Notes: a model not told the origin generated them from the letters alone. Shown: positions 52,111 through 60,172, counted from the stretch's first letter. The stretch: 64,000 bases of DNA from JACVRM01 sp046262315 (GCA_046262315.1 JBHEMZ010000036.1:45671-109670); one strand, 5' to 3'. Program-made: numbers and translations.

Positions 52111-52863
52111 CTACTCCCGGCGAGGCGGTTCGTCGGGCCCGACGATGCGCGTGTCGGCATCCGCCCCGTCTCGCAGGAGGCGGGCGTCCGCGTCCGAGCG
52201 CTCGCCCTCGAGTGTCTCGTCATCCGTGGCCGACGGGTCCCCGACGACCGGGCGGCGCTCCGGCTCGTCGCGTACGACCGTAGGCTGCTCGTCCGCGGGC
52301 TCGGCGCGCACGGCCGTCGGCTGCCCCCCTACCACGTCCTCACGTGACGATGGCGGCGCGTACCCCGCCCCCGCAACCGGTGGCCGCTCCTCCTCCGCCA
52401 CCACCGGCTCGCGCCGGACCCGCGGGCCACTCGTATCGAAGACGAGTCCGAACACGAGCCCGGTACCAAAGGCGAGCGCGGGCATCGTGTAGAGGAAGTT
52501 CTGCACGAAGCCCTCGATGCCGAGGTCATCCGTCCACTCGCGCAGGTGACTCGCGAGCCAGTTGTCCGGATCCGGCTGCAGGTAGCCGATCACCCAGAGT
52601 GAGGCGACGAGCGTCGGCAGGAACCCGAGAATGAAGACGGCGAGGGAGATACGAGGCCATCCCCATTTTGTCCAGCCCCCAAGGAGTTGCGACAGCGCAA
52701 TCACGAAACCCGCCGCAGCCATCAGGCCTGCGAAAGCCCAGTAGTCGGCGTTCGAGACCTCGTTGTCCGAGAAAGGATGGAAGATCTCGCTCGCGAGCCA
52801 GATCAGCCCGCCTGCCACCGCGACGCCGACCAGCGTCAAGGTTCCTCTCGTCAGTCCGTACAC
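52111..52863 (-). CDS. Membrane protein with acidic cytoplasmic tail
   Basis: A 250-residue protein. Four hydrophobic helices lie within the first 150 residues (LTLVGVAVAGGLIWLA; ADYWAFAGLMAAAGFVIALS; LAVFILGFLPTLVASLWVIG; TMPALAFGTGLVFGLVF). The last 95 residues are hydrophilic, rich in Pro, Glu, Asp and Arg, and probably disordered. The GTG used lies 8 nt after GGAGG; another GTG three codons earlier is possible. Function unknown. Confidence 0.7.
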   Translation of the reverse strand: MYGLTRGTLTLVGVAVAGGLIWLASEIFHPFSDNEVSNADYWAFAGLMAAAGFVIALSQLLGGWTKWGWPRISLAVFILGFLPTLVASLWVIGYLQPDPDNWLASHLREWTDDLGIEGFVQNFLYTMPALAFGTGLVFGLVFDTSGPRVRREPVVAEEERPPVAGAGYAPPSSREDVVGGQPTAVRAEPADEQPTVVRDEPERRPVVGDPSATDDETLEGERSDADARLLRDGADADTRIVGPDEPPRRE

Positions 52864-52905
52864 CGCTGCCACCTCCCGCTTGGGGTGTTCCCCGCTGACC
52901 CCAGG

Positions 52906-53505
52906 CTAGTCGAGCGCGAGGCGGCGTGCGTCGAAGCGCGCGGAGTAGAGCTCGGCACGAAAGCTCTTGAGGGTGCGCTCGGCGTCGTCTGCGAAAAAGT
53001 GCTCGACGACACCCACGTGTGGGTCGTTGTGGAATGGGACGTCCACGTGCTGGCGCGAGACGAGGTTGACCGACAGGCGCGCGCATGCAGGACAGCGCAC
53101 CGCGAGGCCGAGAGCCAGCGGGCTCGGCGCGAGAAGCGCGAACGACGACGGGAAGACGGGCCGCGGCTGCTCTTCCGGGTAGCAGAAGAAGCTCCACGGC
53201 CACTCCCCCGCTCCGATGCGCCGCGCGGCCAGCTCCCCCAGCTCGCGCCCCACGTCGTCGAGCCGCGCTGTCATGACGTTGAGAAACGCGCCCCCGCCGA
53301 GCCCGAGCGGCGCCCAGTCGAGCTCGTCATCGGAGACGAGCCCGGGATGCTCCTCGCCGCACGGGCAGCCGAAAGTAACGTGGAAGAGCGCGGGATGGGC
53401 GGCGCCCGGGAGCCGCTCGAGCCGGCGGAAGGCCGACAGCGTCACGCGCACCTCCCCGCGCGCTGGGCAGGAGAAGCAATACCGGGTCGTGAGCGCGTCG
53501 TACAC
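52906..53505 (-). CDS. Hypothetical protein with zinc-ribbon cysteines
   Basis: A 199-residue soluble protein with CFSC near the N-terminus, CPC at about residue 47 and CPAC near residue 138, suggesting one or two structural zinc sites. The family is unknown to me. GGGAGAGAG precedes the GTG. A 15-bp perfect palindrome lies about 57 nt upstream and may be an operator for this gene. Confidence 0.65.
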   Translation of the reverse strand: MYDALTTRYCFSCPARGEVRVTLSAFRRLERLPGAAHPALFHVTFGCPCGEEHPGLVSDDELDWAPLGLGGGAFLNVMTARLDDVGRELGELAARRIGAGEWPWSFFCYPEEQPRPVFPSSFALLAPSPLALGLAVRCPACARLSVNLVSRQHVDVPFHNDPHVGVVEHFFADDAERTLKSFRAELYSARFDARRLALD

Positions 53506-53562
53506 CTCTCTCCCATTGTCGGCGAGCGGGCGGATGCGCTGAACCGCCGACCCCTATCTAAA

Positions 53563-53577
53563 GTAACAGTCTGTTAC
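53563..53577. promoter_or_regulatory. 15-bp palindrome, TetR-type operator candidate
   Basis: GTAACAG-T-CTGTTAC, a perfect 7+1+7 inverted repeat in an A/T-rich island of an otherwise GC-rich region. On the minus strand a TTAGAT/TAGATA follows immediately and could be the -10 of the zinc-ribbon gene, so the palindrome would overlap the -35. Spaced TAACAG/CTGTTA repeats are common TetR-family sites. No TetR gene is in the window. Confidence 0.5.
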
Positions 53578-53645
53578 AAGGACTCTCGCCTCCGCGTGGC
53601 GGCCCGACGCCTTCCAGCAGCCCAAATCGCGGAAAGCGATTTGGC

Positions 53646-54173
53646 CTAGTAGGTAATGAGCGAGTGCAGCGGGAAGCGCGTCAGGCGATCGCGCCCGCCC
53701 AGAAACGTCAGCTCGATGAGGAACGCGACCCCCGCCACCTCGCCGCCGAGCTGCTCCACGAGACCCGCGATCGCCTCGACGGTGCCGCCCGTCGCCAGCA
53801 CATCGTCGTGGATGACCACGCGCGCACCCCCCGTGAACGCGTCAGCGTGCACCTCGAGCGAGTTCTGGCCGTACTCGAGCGCATAGGTCGCCGAAACTGT
53901 CTCCGGCGGCAGCTTCCCGGGCCGTCGCGCGGGCACGAAGCCGCAGCCGACATCGCGCGCAACCGCAGCACCGAGGATGAACCCCCGTGCCTCTGCGCCG
54001 AGGATGATGTCCGGTTTCCGGGCGCGACACCATTCCCCGAGCTGCCGCACCGTCTCGTCGAGCGCCTCGGCATCGCGGAGCAGCGGCGAGAAGTCCCTGA
54101 AGACGACGCCAGGCTCGGGAAAGTCCGGGACGTCGCGGATCTTCGCCGCGAGATCCATCGGCGAGCTGCTCAC
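53646..54173 (-). CDS. apt: Adenine phosphoribosyltransferase
   Basis: Salvages adenine to AMP with PRPP. The 175-residue protein begins with the family segment KIRDVPDFPEPGVVFRDFSP, has GAEARGFILGAAVA and the PRPP-binding VVIHDDVLATGGT (near 117-129). The GTG start overlaps the merR stop (GTGA). In other Actinomycetota apt often lies near relA/secDF; here it is the last gene of an FHA-merR-apt operon. Confidence 0.95.
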   Translation of the reverse strand: MSSSPMDLAAKIRDVPDFPEPGVVFRDFSPLLRDAEALDETVRQLGEWCRARKPDIILGAEARGFILGAAVARDVGCGFVPARRPGKLPPETVSATYALEYGQNSLEVHADAFTGGARVVIHDDVLATGGTVEAIAGLVEQLGGEVAGVAFLIELTFLGGRDRLTRFPLHSLITY

Positions 54174-54853
54174 GCGGCAACTCTACGCAGGGCGCGCCAG
54201 AAAAGCTGCTGCGAGAGGCGCTGCGAAACCTCGGCCAGCGACCGCAGGTCGTCGAGTGCTCGCTGTCGGCGCTCGGCGTTGCGGGAGCGGAGTCCGGGCG
54301 CGGCGAGCTGTCCCAGCAGCGCCACCTTGCGGTCGGCGGACGTCCGGAAGGGGCGCAGGTGGCGCGGAGCGAGCCCGAAGCGCGCAAGCTCGGCGCAGGC
54401 TGCGGCGACGTCGACGTCTCCCTCCGGATAGACCTTCCCTCCGCTGTCCATCCGGGCCTCGAGCAGACCGTAGCTCTCAAGCTCGCGAAGGAGCTCCGGC
54501 GTCACGCCCGCGCGGCGGCAGAGCTCGTCGGCCGCGATCTCGTCGTCGCGCTCGCCGAGGACGGGCGGTCTCCGGCGCTTTCGGTCGGCAGGCTGCGACG
54601 AGGAGAGCTCCTGCCGAATGACGCGGAGCGGCAGGAACTCATCGCGCTGGAGCCGCAGGATGGTACGCAATCGCTCGACGTCGTCCTCGGCGAACAGCCG
54701 GTAGCCGCCGCGCGTGCGGCGCGGCGTCAGCAGTCCCTGGTCCTCCAGATAGCGGATCTTCGAGATGGAGACGTCTGGGAACTCGTCCTGGAGCCGCCGG
54801 CAGACCGCCCCGATCGTGAGGCGATCCTCGCGCGCAGCCTCCGCGGTCGTCAT
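54170..54853 (-). CDS. MerR-family regulator next to FHA gene
   Basis: A 227-residue regulator. An N-terminal winged helix of MerR type (TIGAVCRRLQDEFPDVSISK, then YLEDQGLLTPRRTRGGYRLF) is followed by a linker and a second helical domain (DDEIAADELCRRAGVTPELL) that could be a second HTH. It lacks the cysteine pattern of metal sensors. The gene order FHA-merR matches garA and its MerR neighbour in mycobacteria. It overlaps both neighbours by 4 nt. Confidence 0.88.
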   Translation of the reverse strand: MTTAEAAREDRLTIGAVCRRLQDEFPDVSISKIRYLEDQGLLTPRRTRGGYRLFAEDDVERLRTILRLQRDEFLPLRVIRQELSSSQPADRKRRRPPVLGERDDEIAADELCRRAGVTPELLRELESYGLLEARMDSGGKVYPEGDVDVAAACAELARFGLAPRHLRPFRTSADRKVALLGQLAAPGLRSRNAERRQRALDDLRSLAEVSQRLSQQLFWRALRRVAA

Positions 54854-55320
54854 CGCCCCAGAAAGGTCAGACGGTACTTGCCGATCTGCACCTCGTCGCC
54901 GTCCTCGAGCTCGGCCGAGTCGATTCGGCGGCGGTTGACGAAGGTGCCGTTCAGGCTGCCCTGGTCCTCGATCGAGAAGCGTCCGTCGCGCTCGATCAGC
55001 ACGGCGTGGCGCCGCGACACGGTTACGTCGTCGAGGAAGACGTCGCAGTCCGGCGAGCGGCCGATCAGCATCCGTTCGCTCGTGGGCAGGAAGTGCTCTC
55101 CTGCACGGCCCCCTCCTGCGCGGACGACCAGCGCAGGGCCCTCGACGCCGGCGTCCGGGAGCGGCGCCGCCTCGTTCGCGGCTCCGGTCTCCTCGAGCGT
55201 GTACGTCATCGTCACGTCGGAGGCCTCCCCACCCTTGTCGAGCAGCGCGCCGCAGCGGGCGCAGTAGTTCGCCGACATCGGGTTCTGGAACCCGCACTCC
55301 GGGCAGTAGACATGACTCAT
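54850..55320 (-). CDS. GarA-like FHA protein with zinc ribbon
   Basis: A 156-residue protein: a four-cysteine zinc ribbon (Cys6, Cys9, Cys20, Cys23), a threonine-containing linker (TMTYTLEETG) and a phosphothreonine-binding FHA domain (MLIGRSPDCDV, VSRRHA, SLNGTFVN) at about 80-156. Mycobacterial GarA/OdhI has the same FHA plus phosphorylatable TT/ET linker and controls 2-oxoglutarate dehydrogenase; here the linker has ETG rather than ETTS, so regulation by a Ser/Thr kinase is likely but the site differs. Confidence 0.88.
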   Translation of the reverse strand: MSHVYCPECGFQNPMSANYCARCGALLDKGGEASDVTMTYTLEETGAANEAAPLPDAGVEGPALVVRAGGGRAGEHFLPTSERMLIGRSPDCDVFLDDVTVSRRHAVLIERDGRFSIEDQGSLNGTFVNRRRIDSAELEDGDEVQIGKYRLTFLGR

Positions 55321-55471
55321 CTCTCCCCCCTCTCCGGCTGTCCTGCCCGGCCGCCTCCCTGCCTGCGTCTGGAAACCACCGGCGGCCGGCGCCCCCGTCT
55401 CGGCGCTTCCTGGTCCGCCTCGCGGCGCCAGGAGCGAGAGAGGAGCGAATGCGTCGAGACCTGCGAACGGG

Positions 55472-55735
55472 TCACGCCGAGTCGTCCTCCGACGGCGGCG
55501 CGCCCTTCGAGGCGAGCACTTCGGTAAGCCGGTTGACGTCCGCCTCGCTGATGGGGCTTTCCCCCGCCTGCACCGAGCGCTGGAGCCGTGCGACCAGCTC
55601 GGCGCGCAAGATGTCGATCCTGCCGTGCAGGATGCGCCGGCGGTACGAGACCTCGCTCTCCTCGTGCACGAGGTCGCGAATGACGTCCTTCAGCTGCTGG
55701 TCGGAGAGCGATGCGAGGTCGGGAAGCGGTTCCAC
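55472..55735 (-). CDS. RsiG-like cyclic di-GMP-binding anti-sigma candidate
   Basis: An 87-residue protein dominated by an antiparallel helical hairpin. The segment EVSYRRRILHGRIDILRAEL resembles RsiG (annotated before as aerial mycelium formation protein), the anti-sigma that holds WhiG when loaded with cyclic di-GMP. The ligand motif E-x3-S-x2-R-x3-Q-x3-D is matched as Glu26, Ser30, Arg33, His37, Asp41, so only the Gln is changed to His. One motif per chain fits the homodimeric RsiG type described for Rubrobacter. GAAAGG precedes the GTG. The cognate sigma is not obvious here. Confidence 0.65.
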   Translation of the reverse strand: MEPLPDLASLSDQQLKDVIRDLVHEESEVSYRRRILHGRIDILRAELVARLQRSVQAGESPISEADVNRLTEVLASKGAPPSEDDSA

Positions 55736-55784
55736 GGGGGCCCTTTCTGTCGCGGGACGATGCGTTGATTAGAGCACAAGGGTC

Positions 55785-55801
55785 AACCTCAGCTTGAGGT
55801 T
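55785..55801. promoter_or_regulatory. 17-bp inverted repeat, MerR-type operator candidate
   Basis: AACCTCA-GCT-TGAGGTT, a perfect 7-bp inverted repeat with 3-bp centre, about 50 nt upstream of the RsiG-like gene. CCTCA...TGAGG half-sites resemble those of MerR-family operators. The MerR gene 1 kb downstream on the same strand is the natural candidate. Confidence 0.45.
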
Positions 55802-55802
55802 A

Positions 55803-58313
55803 CTACGTTCGCGCGAGCTCCCCTTCCTCCTGCAGGGCTTCCTCGATCAGCGAGCGCAGGTCGCGCTCGAGCTCGCTCGACTCCGCCGTCGTGCGCCCCT
55901 CGGCGTAGATGTGCACGAGCGGCTCGTCGGGGTCGGGCAGGATCTGCGCCCAGCCGCGCTCGTCGAAAACCTTGATGCCGTCCGTGAGCTCGACCTCGCG
56001 GTCCTTGAGACGCTCGGTGAGGATGCGCATCACGTAGCCCTTGAACGTCCAAGGGCAGGCGATCTGGCGGTGCACGAGCGTCGAGGCCGGCAGATCGGCG
56101 ACGAGCTCGGAGAGCGGCTGGTCGACCGGCGCCAGCAGCTCGAGCAGCTTGCAGAGGCTGGCGATCGCGTCGTAGGCGGGCAGGAAGTCGGGGAACACGT
56201 AGCCGCCGCCAACCGCACCCGCGAAGATCACTCCGTCCTGCGCGGCGATCCGGGTCAGCTCGGCGAGCGAGGCCGGCGTGCGCACGATCTCGAGGCCGCT
56301 CCCCTCGACCAGGCGGTCGACCTGGCTCGTCACGGTCACCGGCAGGGCGAGCTTGCCGCGGCGGCCGTCCGAGGACAGCAGCCGCAGAAAGAGCAGCAGG
56401 CCCTGCTCCACAGGGATCTCGCGCCCGCGCTCGTCGATGAGGTAGACGCGCTCGGCGGCCCGGTCGAACACAGCACCGAGATCCGCGCCGACCGCTCCCA
56501 CCAGCTTCTTCGTCTGCCCCATCAGGCCTCGGAGGATGGTGACCCCGCTCGGCGTGTCGGCCGAGAACGCGTGCGCCGACACCGCCTCGACGCCGAGCGG
56601 ACCGAGTAGCATGGGCAGGACGAACGAGGCGGCCGAGTAGCCGTAGTCGACCACGATGCGGAAGCCGCGGCGCCTGATCGCCGCCGCGTCGAGGCCGGCG
56701 AGGAGCTCCTGCGCATAGGCCTCCGCGGCCCGCGCCGGGTAGGAGACGTCAGCCACATCGCCGGCCGAGACGCGCCGCAGCTCCTGGCGCGTGAAGTGCT
56801 TCTCGATCTCCTTCTGGAAGGCGGCAGTCAGCTCGATGCCGGGATGCTCGAAGAACTGGATGCGCACGAGCTCGGGGTCCGCCGTGCCCACGCCGACGTG
56901 GATTCCCGCCTCGTACCCCTCGGTTTTCAGCAGGTGCCGGTTCACGGGGGCCGGCAGCACCCGCAGGTCGGCGACGCCGACGCCGGTCGAGATCAGGCCC
57001 GAGATCAGCGAGCGCTTGATCAGGCGGCACGCGGTCGGCGCCTCGCGGCTTGCCACGACGCGCGCCCCCCGCTTGAGTGCGGTGCCGAGCGCCGCGCCGA
57101 GCCGCACGGCGATCTCCGGCGTCAGATCCACGTTCACGAGACCGGAGACCACGTCCGCCCCGAAGAGCCTCGAGGTGCCGCGCGACTCCCAGATCAGGCT
57201 CTCGTGGATCTGCGCGCCCGACTCGACCTCCTTGTATGGGTAGATGCGCACGCCCGGCATGACGACGCTCTCGGCGCCGATCGTGACCTCGTCCCCGACG
57301 GCGACACCCTCGTGGAGGCGCACGTGGGAGCGGATGTCGCAGGAGCGACCGATCACCGCGCCCTCGATCAGCGCCGCGCGCCCGACGTGCGTGGAGGCGT
57401 CGATCACCGAGCGCGTCGTTCGGGCTCGCTCTCGCAGCGTGACGCTCGCGCCGAGGACGGAGTGTGGACCGACGGTCGCCTCGCCGGCGATGCGGCAGTA
57501 GTTACCAACGAAGGCGGGACCCTCGATGGTGTCGAGGTCGTCCACGTCGGATCCTTCTCCGATCCAGATGTTGCCGCGCAGCCGCACGCCCGGGACGTTC
57601 AGCCGCACGAGCTCGTCGAGCGCGTCGAAATTGGCCTGCCGGTACTGGTCGAGGTTTCCGATGTCCTGCCAGTAGCCCTCCATCGAGTAGCCGTACAGGG
57701 GGCGGCCCATCTCGAGCAGCAGCGGGAAGAGCTCCTTCGAGAAGTCGTGCGGCCGGCCGGCCGGGACATGGCGGAGCACCTCGGGCTCGACCACGTAGAC
57801 CCCCGTGTTGATCGTGTCCGAGAAAACCTGGCTCCAGGACGGCTTCTCCAGGAAGCGCTCCACCCGGCCCTCGGCGTCTGCCACGACAATCCCGAACTCG
57901 AGTGGGTTGGGCACGGACTTGAGGCCGATGGTCACGGCCGCATCGCGCTCGCGGTGGAATTCCACGAGCTTCGTGAGGTCGAAGTCGCAGAGCGCGTCGC
58001 CGGAGATGACGAGAAACGTCTCGTCGAGCTTCCCCGAGGCGAGCCGCACCGAGCCGGCGGTGCCGAGCGGCGCCTCCTCGACGGAGTATTCGATCGTCAT
58101 GCCGAGCGACTCGCCGTCGCCGAAATGGCCGCGGATGGCCTGTGGCAGAAAAGCAACCGTGACGATCACATCGTCCAGCCCGTGCTCGTGCAGCAGCTCG
58201 AGGATGTGCTCCATACACGGTTTGCCGACGATCGGCACCATCGGCTTCGGCTGGTTCGACGTCAGCGGGCGGAGGCGAGTGCCTTCGCCGCCGGCCATGA
58301 CCACGGCCTTCAT
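55803..58313 (-). CDS. Sugar-phosphate nucleotidyltransferase / phosphomannomutase-like fusion
   Basis: An 836-residue three-part protein. Residues 1-235: nucleotidyltransferase with VVMAGGEGTRLRPLT and IVSGD-like LVISGDALCDFD. About 250-370: left-handed beta-helix hexapeptide repeats. About 380-830: phosphohexomutase-like domains. The mutase part is degenerate: the usual phosphoserine loop is VASREAPTACRL, without the S-H-N triad, so mutase activity is doubtful. Such fusions are annotated as mannose-1-phosphate guanylyltransferase in Actinomycetota and Cyanobacteria. Likely role: GDP-mannose or similar for glycans. It overlaps the upstream phosphatidyltransferase gene by ATGA. Confidence 0.9.
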   Translation of the reverse strand: MKAVVMAGGEGTRLRPLTSNQPKPMVPIVGKPCMEHILELLHEHGLDDVIVTVAFLPQAIRGHFGDGESLGMTIEYSVEEAPLGTAGSVRLASGKLDETFLVISGDALCDFDLTKLVEFHRERDAAVTIGLKSVPNPLEFGIVVADAEGRVERFLEKPSWSQVFSDTINTGVYVVEPEVLRHVPAGRPHDFSKELFPLLLEMGRPLYGYSMEGYWQDIGNLDQYRQANFDALDELVRLNVPGVRLRGNIWIGEGSDVDDLDTIEGPAFVGNYCRIAGEATVGPHSVLGASVTLRERARTTRSVIDASTHVGRAALIEGAVIGRSCDIRSHVRLHEGVAVGDEVTIGAESVVMPGVRIYPYKEVESGAQIHESLIWESRGTSRLFGADVVSGLVNVDLTPEIAVRLGAALGTALKRGARVVASREAPTACRLIKRSLISGLISTGVGVADLRVLPAPVNRHLLKTEGYEAGIHVGVGTADPELVRIQFFEHPGIELTAAFQKEIEKHFTRQELRRVSAGDVADVSYPARAAEAYAQELLAGLDAAAIRRRGFRIVVDYGYSAASFVLPMLLGPLGVEAVSAHAFSADTPSGVTILRGLMGQTKKLVGAVGADLGAVFDRAAERVYLIDERGREIPVEQGLLLFLRLLSSDGRRGKLALPVTVTSQVDRLVEGSGLEIVRTPASLAELTRIAAQDGVIFAGAVGGGYVFPDFLPAYDAIASLCKLLELLAPVDQPLSELVADLPASTLVHRQIACPWTFKGYVMRILTERLKDREVELTDGIKVFDERGWAQILPDPDEPLVHIYAEGRTTAESSELERDLRSLIEEALQEEGELART

Positions 58314-58867
58314 GCCGCTTTTCTCACCGTTCGGAGCGCTGTTACAGCGTAACCGGCGCCTGCCACGAGCGCGAGCGCGAGGCCCGTCCAGAAGAGCCAA
58401 AGCGGCCACTCGGCGCCGTCCTGCGTTACGATCGTGAACGCAAGCGAGGCGTAGAGGATCCAGGTGGCGAGCTTGCCGAGGAGGCTCACGTTCAGGTCGT
58501 AGCCCCTCGGCGCAAGCAGCTTGTAACCCGCGAGGAGCACCGCGTCGCGCGCGAGGATCAGCGCCAGCGCGGCCCACGGGAGCCGGTCGTCGAGCCAGAG
58601 CAGGATGACCGCGGCGTCGATCATCAGACGGTCGGCGAGCGGGTCGGCCACCCTCCCGAAGGCCGACTCCACGCGCCAGCGACGCGCCAGGAAGCCGTCG
58701 AGCTGGTCTGTGACACCCGCGGCGCCGAAGACGATCCCGGCGGCCCAGCTGTGCCCCCCCTCGGCGGCGAGCATGAACGCGACGAAGAGGGGAATCGCCG
58801 CCAGCCGGAGCACCGTGAGCGCGTTGGGAAGCTGTGCGAGCGGTGTGGAGACGGCGCGGGAGGCCAC
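58310..58867 (-). CDS. CDP-alcohol phosphatidyltransferase (PgsA-like)
   Basis: A 185-residue membrane enzyme that joins a CDP-diacylglycerol to an alcohol. The signature D-x2-D-G-x2-A-R-x8-G-x3-D-x3-D is intact in DQLDGFLARRW...FGRVADPLADR, and about five or six helices surround it. Substrate (glycerol phosphate, inositol phosphate) is not clear. The GTG chosen lies 6 nt after TATCCT, the same leaderless pattern seen elsewhere; a GTG seven codons upstream would overlap that box. Confidence 0.88.
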   Translation of the reverse strand: MASRAVSTPLAQLPNALTVLRLAAIPLFVAFMLAAEGGHSWAAGIVFGAAGVTDQLDGFLARRWRVESAFGRVADPLADRLMIDAAVILLWLDDRLPWAALALILARDAVLLAGYKLLAPRGYDLNVSLLGKLATWILYASLAFTIVTQDGAEWPLWLFWTGLALALVAGAGYAVTALRTVRKAA

Positions 58868-58873
58868 TGCGCA

Positions 58874-58879
58874 AGGATA
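58874..58879 (-). promoter_or_regulatory. -10 box for phosphatidyltransferase operon (leaderless)
   Basis: On the minus strand TATCCT, exactly 6 nt, then GTG. It drives the phosphatidyltransferase and nucleotidyltransferase genes. Confidence 0.6.
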
Positions 58880-58943
58880 GTGGCGCACGTGCAGGGAGAA
58901 TGCGGAGGGCCAGCATCCCCGTTCGGAACAGCCCCTGATTCGC

Positions 58944-58949
58944 TAGCGT
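58944..58949 (+). promoter_or_regulatory. -10 box for hutF-like gene
   Basis: TAGCGT, 7 nt, then GTG. With the box at 58874-58879 it forms a compact divergent promoter pair within 90 bp. Confidence 0.5.
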
Positions 58950-58956
58950 CGCCGCC

Positions 58957-59970
58957 GTGGCGCTCCTGAGCCTGCCCGGTTTCGTCAACGCCCACAGCCA
59001 CACGTTCCAGCGCCGGCTGCGCGGCTGCGCGGAGAACGGCCGGCATGGCGACTTCTGGGCCTGGCGCGAGCGAATGGTCGAGGAGGCGCATCGTCAGACG
59101 CCGCAGCGCGTACGCGATCAGTACGCCGACGGTTACGCGGAAATGCGCGCCGCAGGCTATACGGCGGTCGGTGAGTTCCACTACCTGGGATTCGACGAGG
59201 CGCTCGCCGCGGCGGAGGCCGCCCGCGTCGCAGGCATCGAGCTTGTCGTCCTGTATGCGGCGTACGCGCACGGGGGGAGCGAGCGCTTCCGCCAGGACTC
59301 GGTCGCCGAGTACTTGCGCGAGGTCGAATCCCTGCGCGAGCGCGGAATTCGGGTGGGCGCGGCGCCCCATTCCGTGCGCGCCTGCCCGCCCGACTGGCTC
59401 GGGCAGATCGCCCGCTACGCCGAGCGCGAGAGCCTGCCGCTCCACGTCCATGCCTGCGAGCAGCCGCGCGAGGTCGAGGAGTGCGTGGCCGAGCACGGTG
59501 TGCGCCCGCTCGAGCTGCTGGCGCGCAGCGGCTGCCTCGGACCGCACACGACCGTGGTGCACGCCACCGAGGCTTCCGACACCGAGCTGGACCTGCTCGC
59601 CGACGCCGGTGCCCGCGTCTGCCTGTGTCCCACGACGGAGGCCAATCTCGGTGACGGCTTTGCGCCGGTCGAGCGGCTCTGCGCGCGCGGGATCGGCATG
59701 TGTATCGGCTCCGACTCGAACATCCGCATCGACCCGCTCGAGGAGCTGCGTGAGCTCGAGGGGATCGCGCGCCGCGCGAGCGGCCGCCGCGGGATTGTCT
59801 CGCTCGACGCGCTGCTCTGCGCGGGGGCCGACGAGGGCGCCGGCGCGCTCGACCTCTCAGCGTGGCCGGATGTGGAGATCGACCTCGAGCACCAGTCGCT
59901 TCGGGGCGTGGAGGACTGCGACGTGCTGGCCGCGCTCGTCTTCGGCTGCGGAGCGGACGTCGTCGTTTGA
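58957..59970 (+). CDS. HutF-like amidohydrolase (formimidoylglutamate deiminase family)
   Basis: A 337-residue metal-dependent hydrolase. PGFVNAHSHTFQR holds the first metal histidines, HVHACEQ the third, and GSDSNIRIDPLEELR the final aspartate; these match HutF, which deiminates N-formimidoyl-L-glutamate in histidine breakdown. HutF usually has about 450 residues; here the metal motif starts at residue 7, so the N-terminal beta-sandwich strands are absent, and an in-frame TGA just upstream excludes a longer start. The C-terminal part is also short. No other hut genes are in the window, so the substrate is uncertain. Confidence 0.82.
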   Translation: MALLSLPGFVNAHSHTFQRRLRGCAENGRHGDFWAWRERMVEEAHRQTPQRVRDQYADGYAEMRAAGYTAVGEFHYLGFDEALAAAEAARVAGIELVVLYAAYAHGGSERFRQDSVAEYLREVESLRERGIRVGAAPHSVRACPPDWLGQIARYAERESLPLHVHACEQPREVEECVAEHGVRPLELLARSGCLGPHTTVVHATEASDTELDLLADAGARVCLCPTTEANLGDGFAPVERLCARGIGMCIGSDSNIRIDPLEELRELEGIARRASGRRGIVSLDALLCAGADEGAGALDLSAWPDVEIDLEHQSLRGVEDCDVLAALVFGCGADVVV

Positions 59971-60037
59971 GAAGCGGGAATCGCGTCGCGCACGTCGAAA
60001 CGCCGAGCAGGAGCCGGGAGTGTGCCCCTCCCCCGCT

Positions 60038-60060
60038 CCGGGAGCGTAAGCAGCTCCCGG
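60038..60060 (+). terminator. Hairpin after the hutF-like gene
   Basis: CCGGGAGC / GCTCCCGG perfect 8-bp stem, 7-nt loop, 68 nt after the stop and just beyond the convergent 30-codon gene. It may serve both strands. No U-tract. Confidence 0.45.
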
Positions 60061-60079
60061 CCTCCCGGCTCCGTTTCTC

Positions 60080-60172
60080 CTACGAGGCCCGGGCGCGCCA
60101 GAGGAAGGCGACGGCACCGGCCAGGTAGGCGAGGAGTGACATCGCGGCCGTCAGTCTCAGCGGATGTCTCAT
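60080..60172 (-). CDS. Thirty-residue single-helix membrane protein
   Basis: ATG (60172) to TAG (60080) encodes 30 residues: a basic N-terminus (MRHPLRLTAAM), one hydrophobic helix (SLLAYLAGAVAFLW) and a basic end (RARAS). The positive flank and ideal helix length resemble known bacterial membrane microproteins. GATAAG lies 6 nt before the ATG, consistent with leaderless expression; there is no Shine-Dalgarno. Too short for conservation to be judged here. Confidence 0.4.
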   Translation of the reverse strand: MRHPLRLTAAMSLLAYLAGAVAFLWRARAS

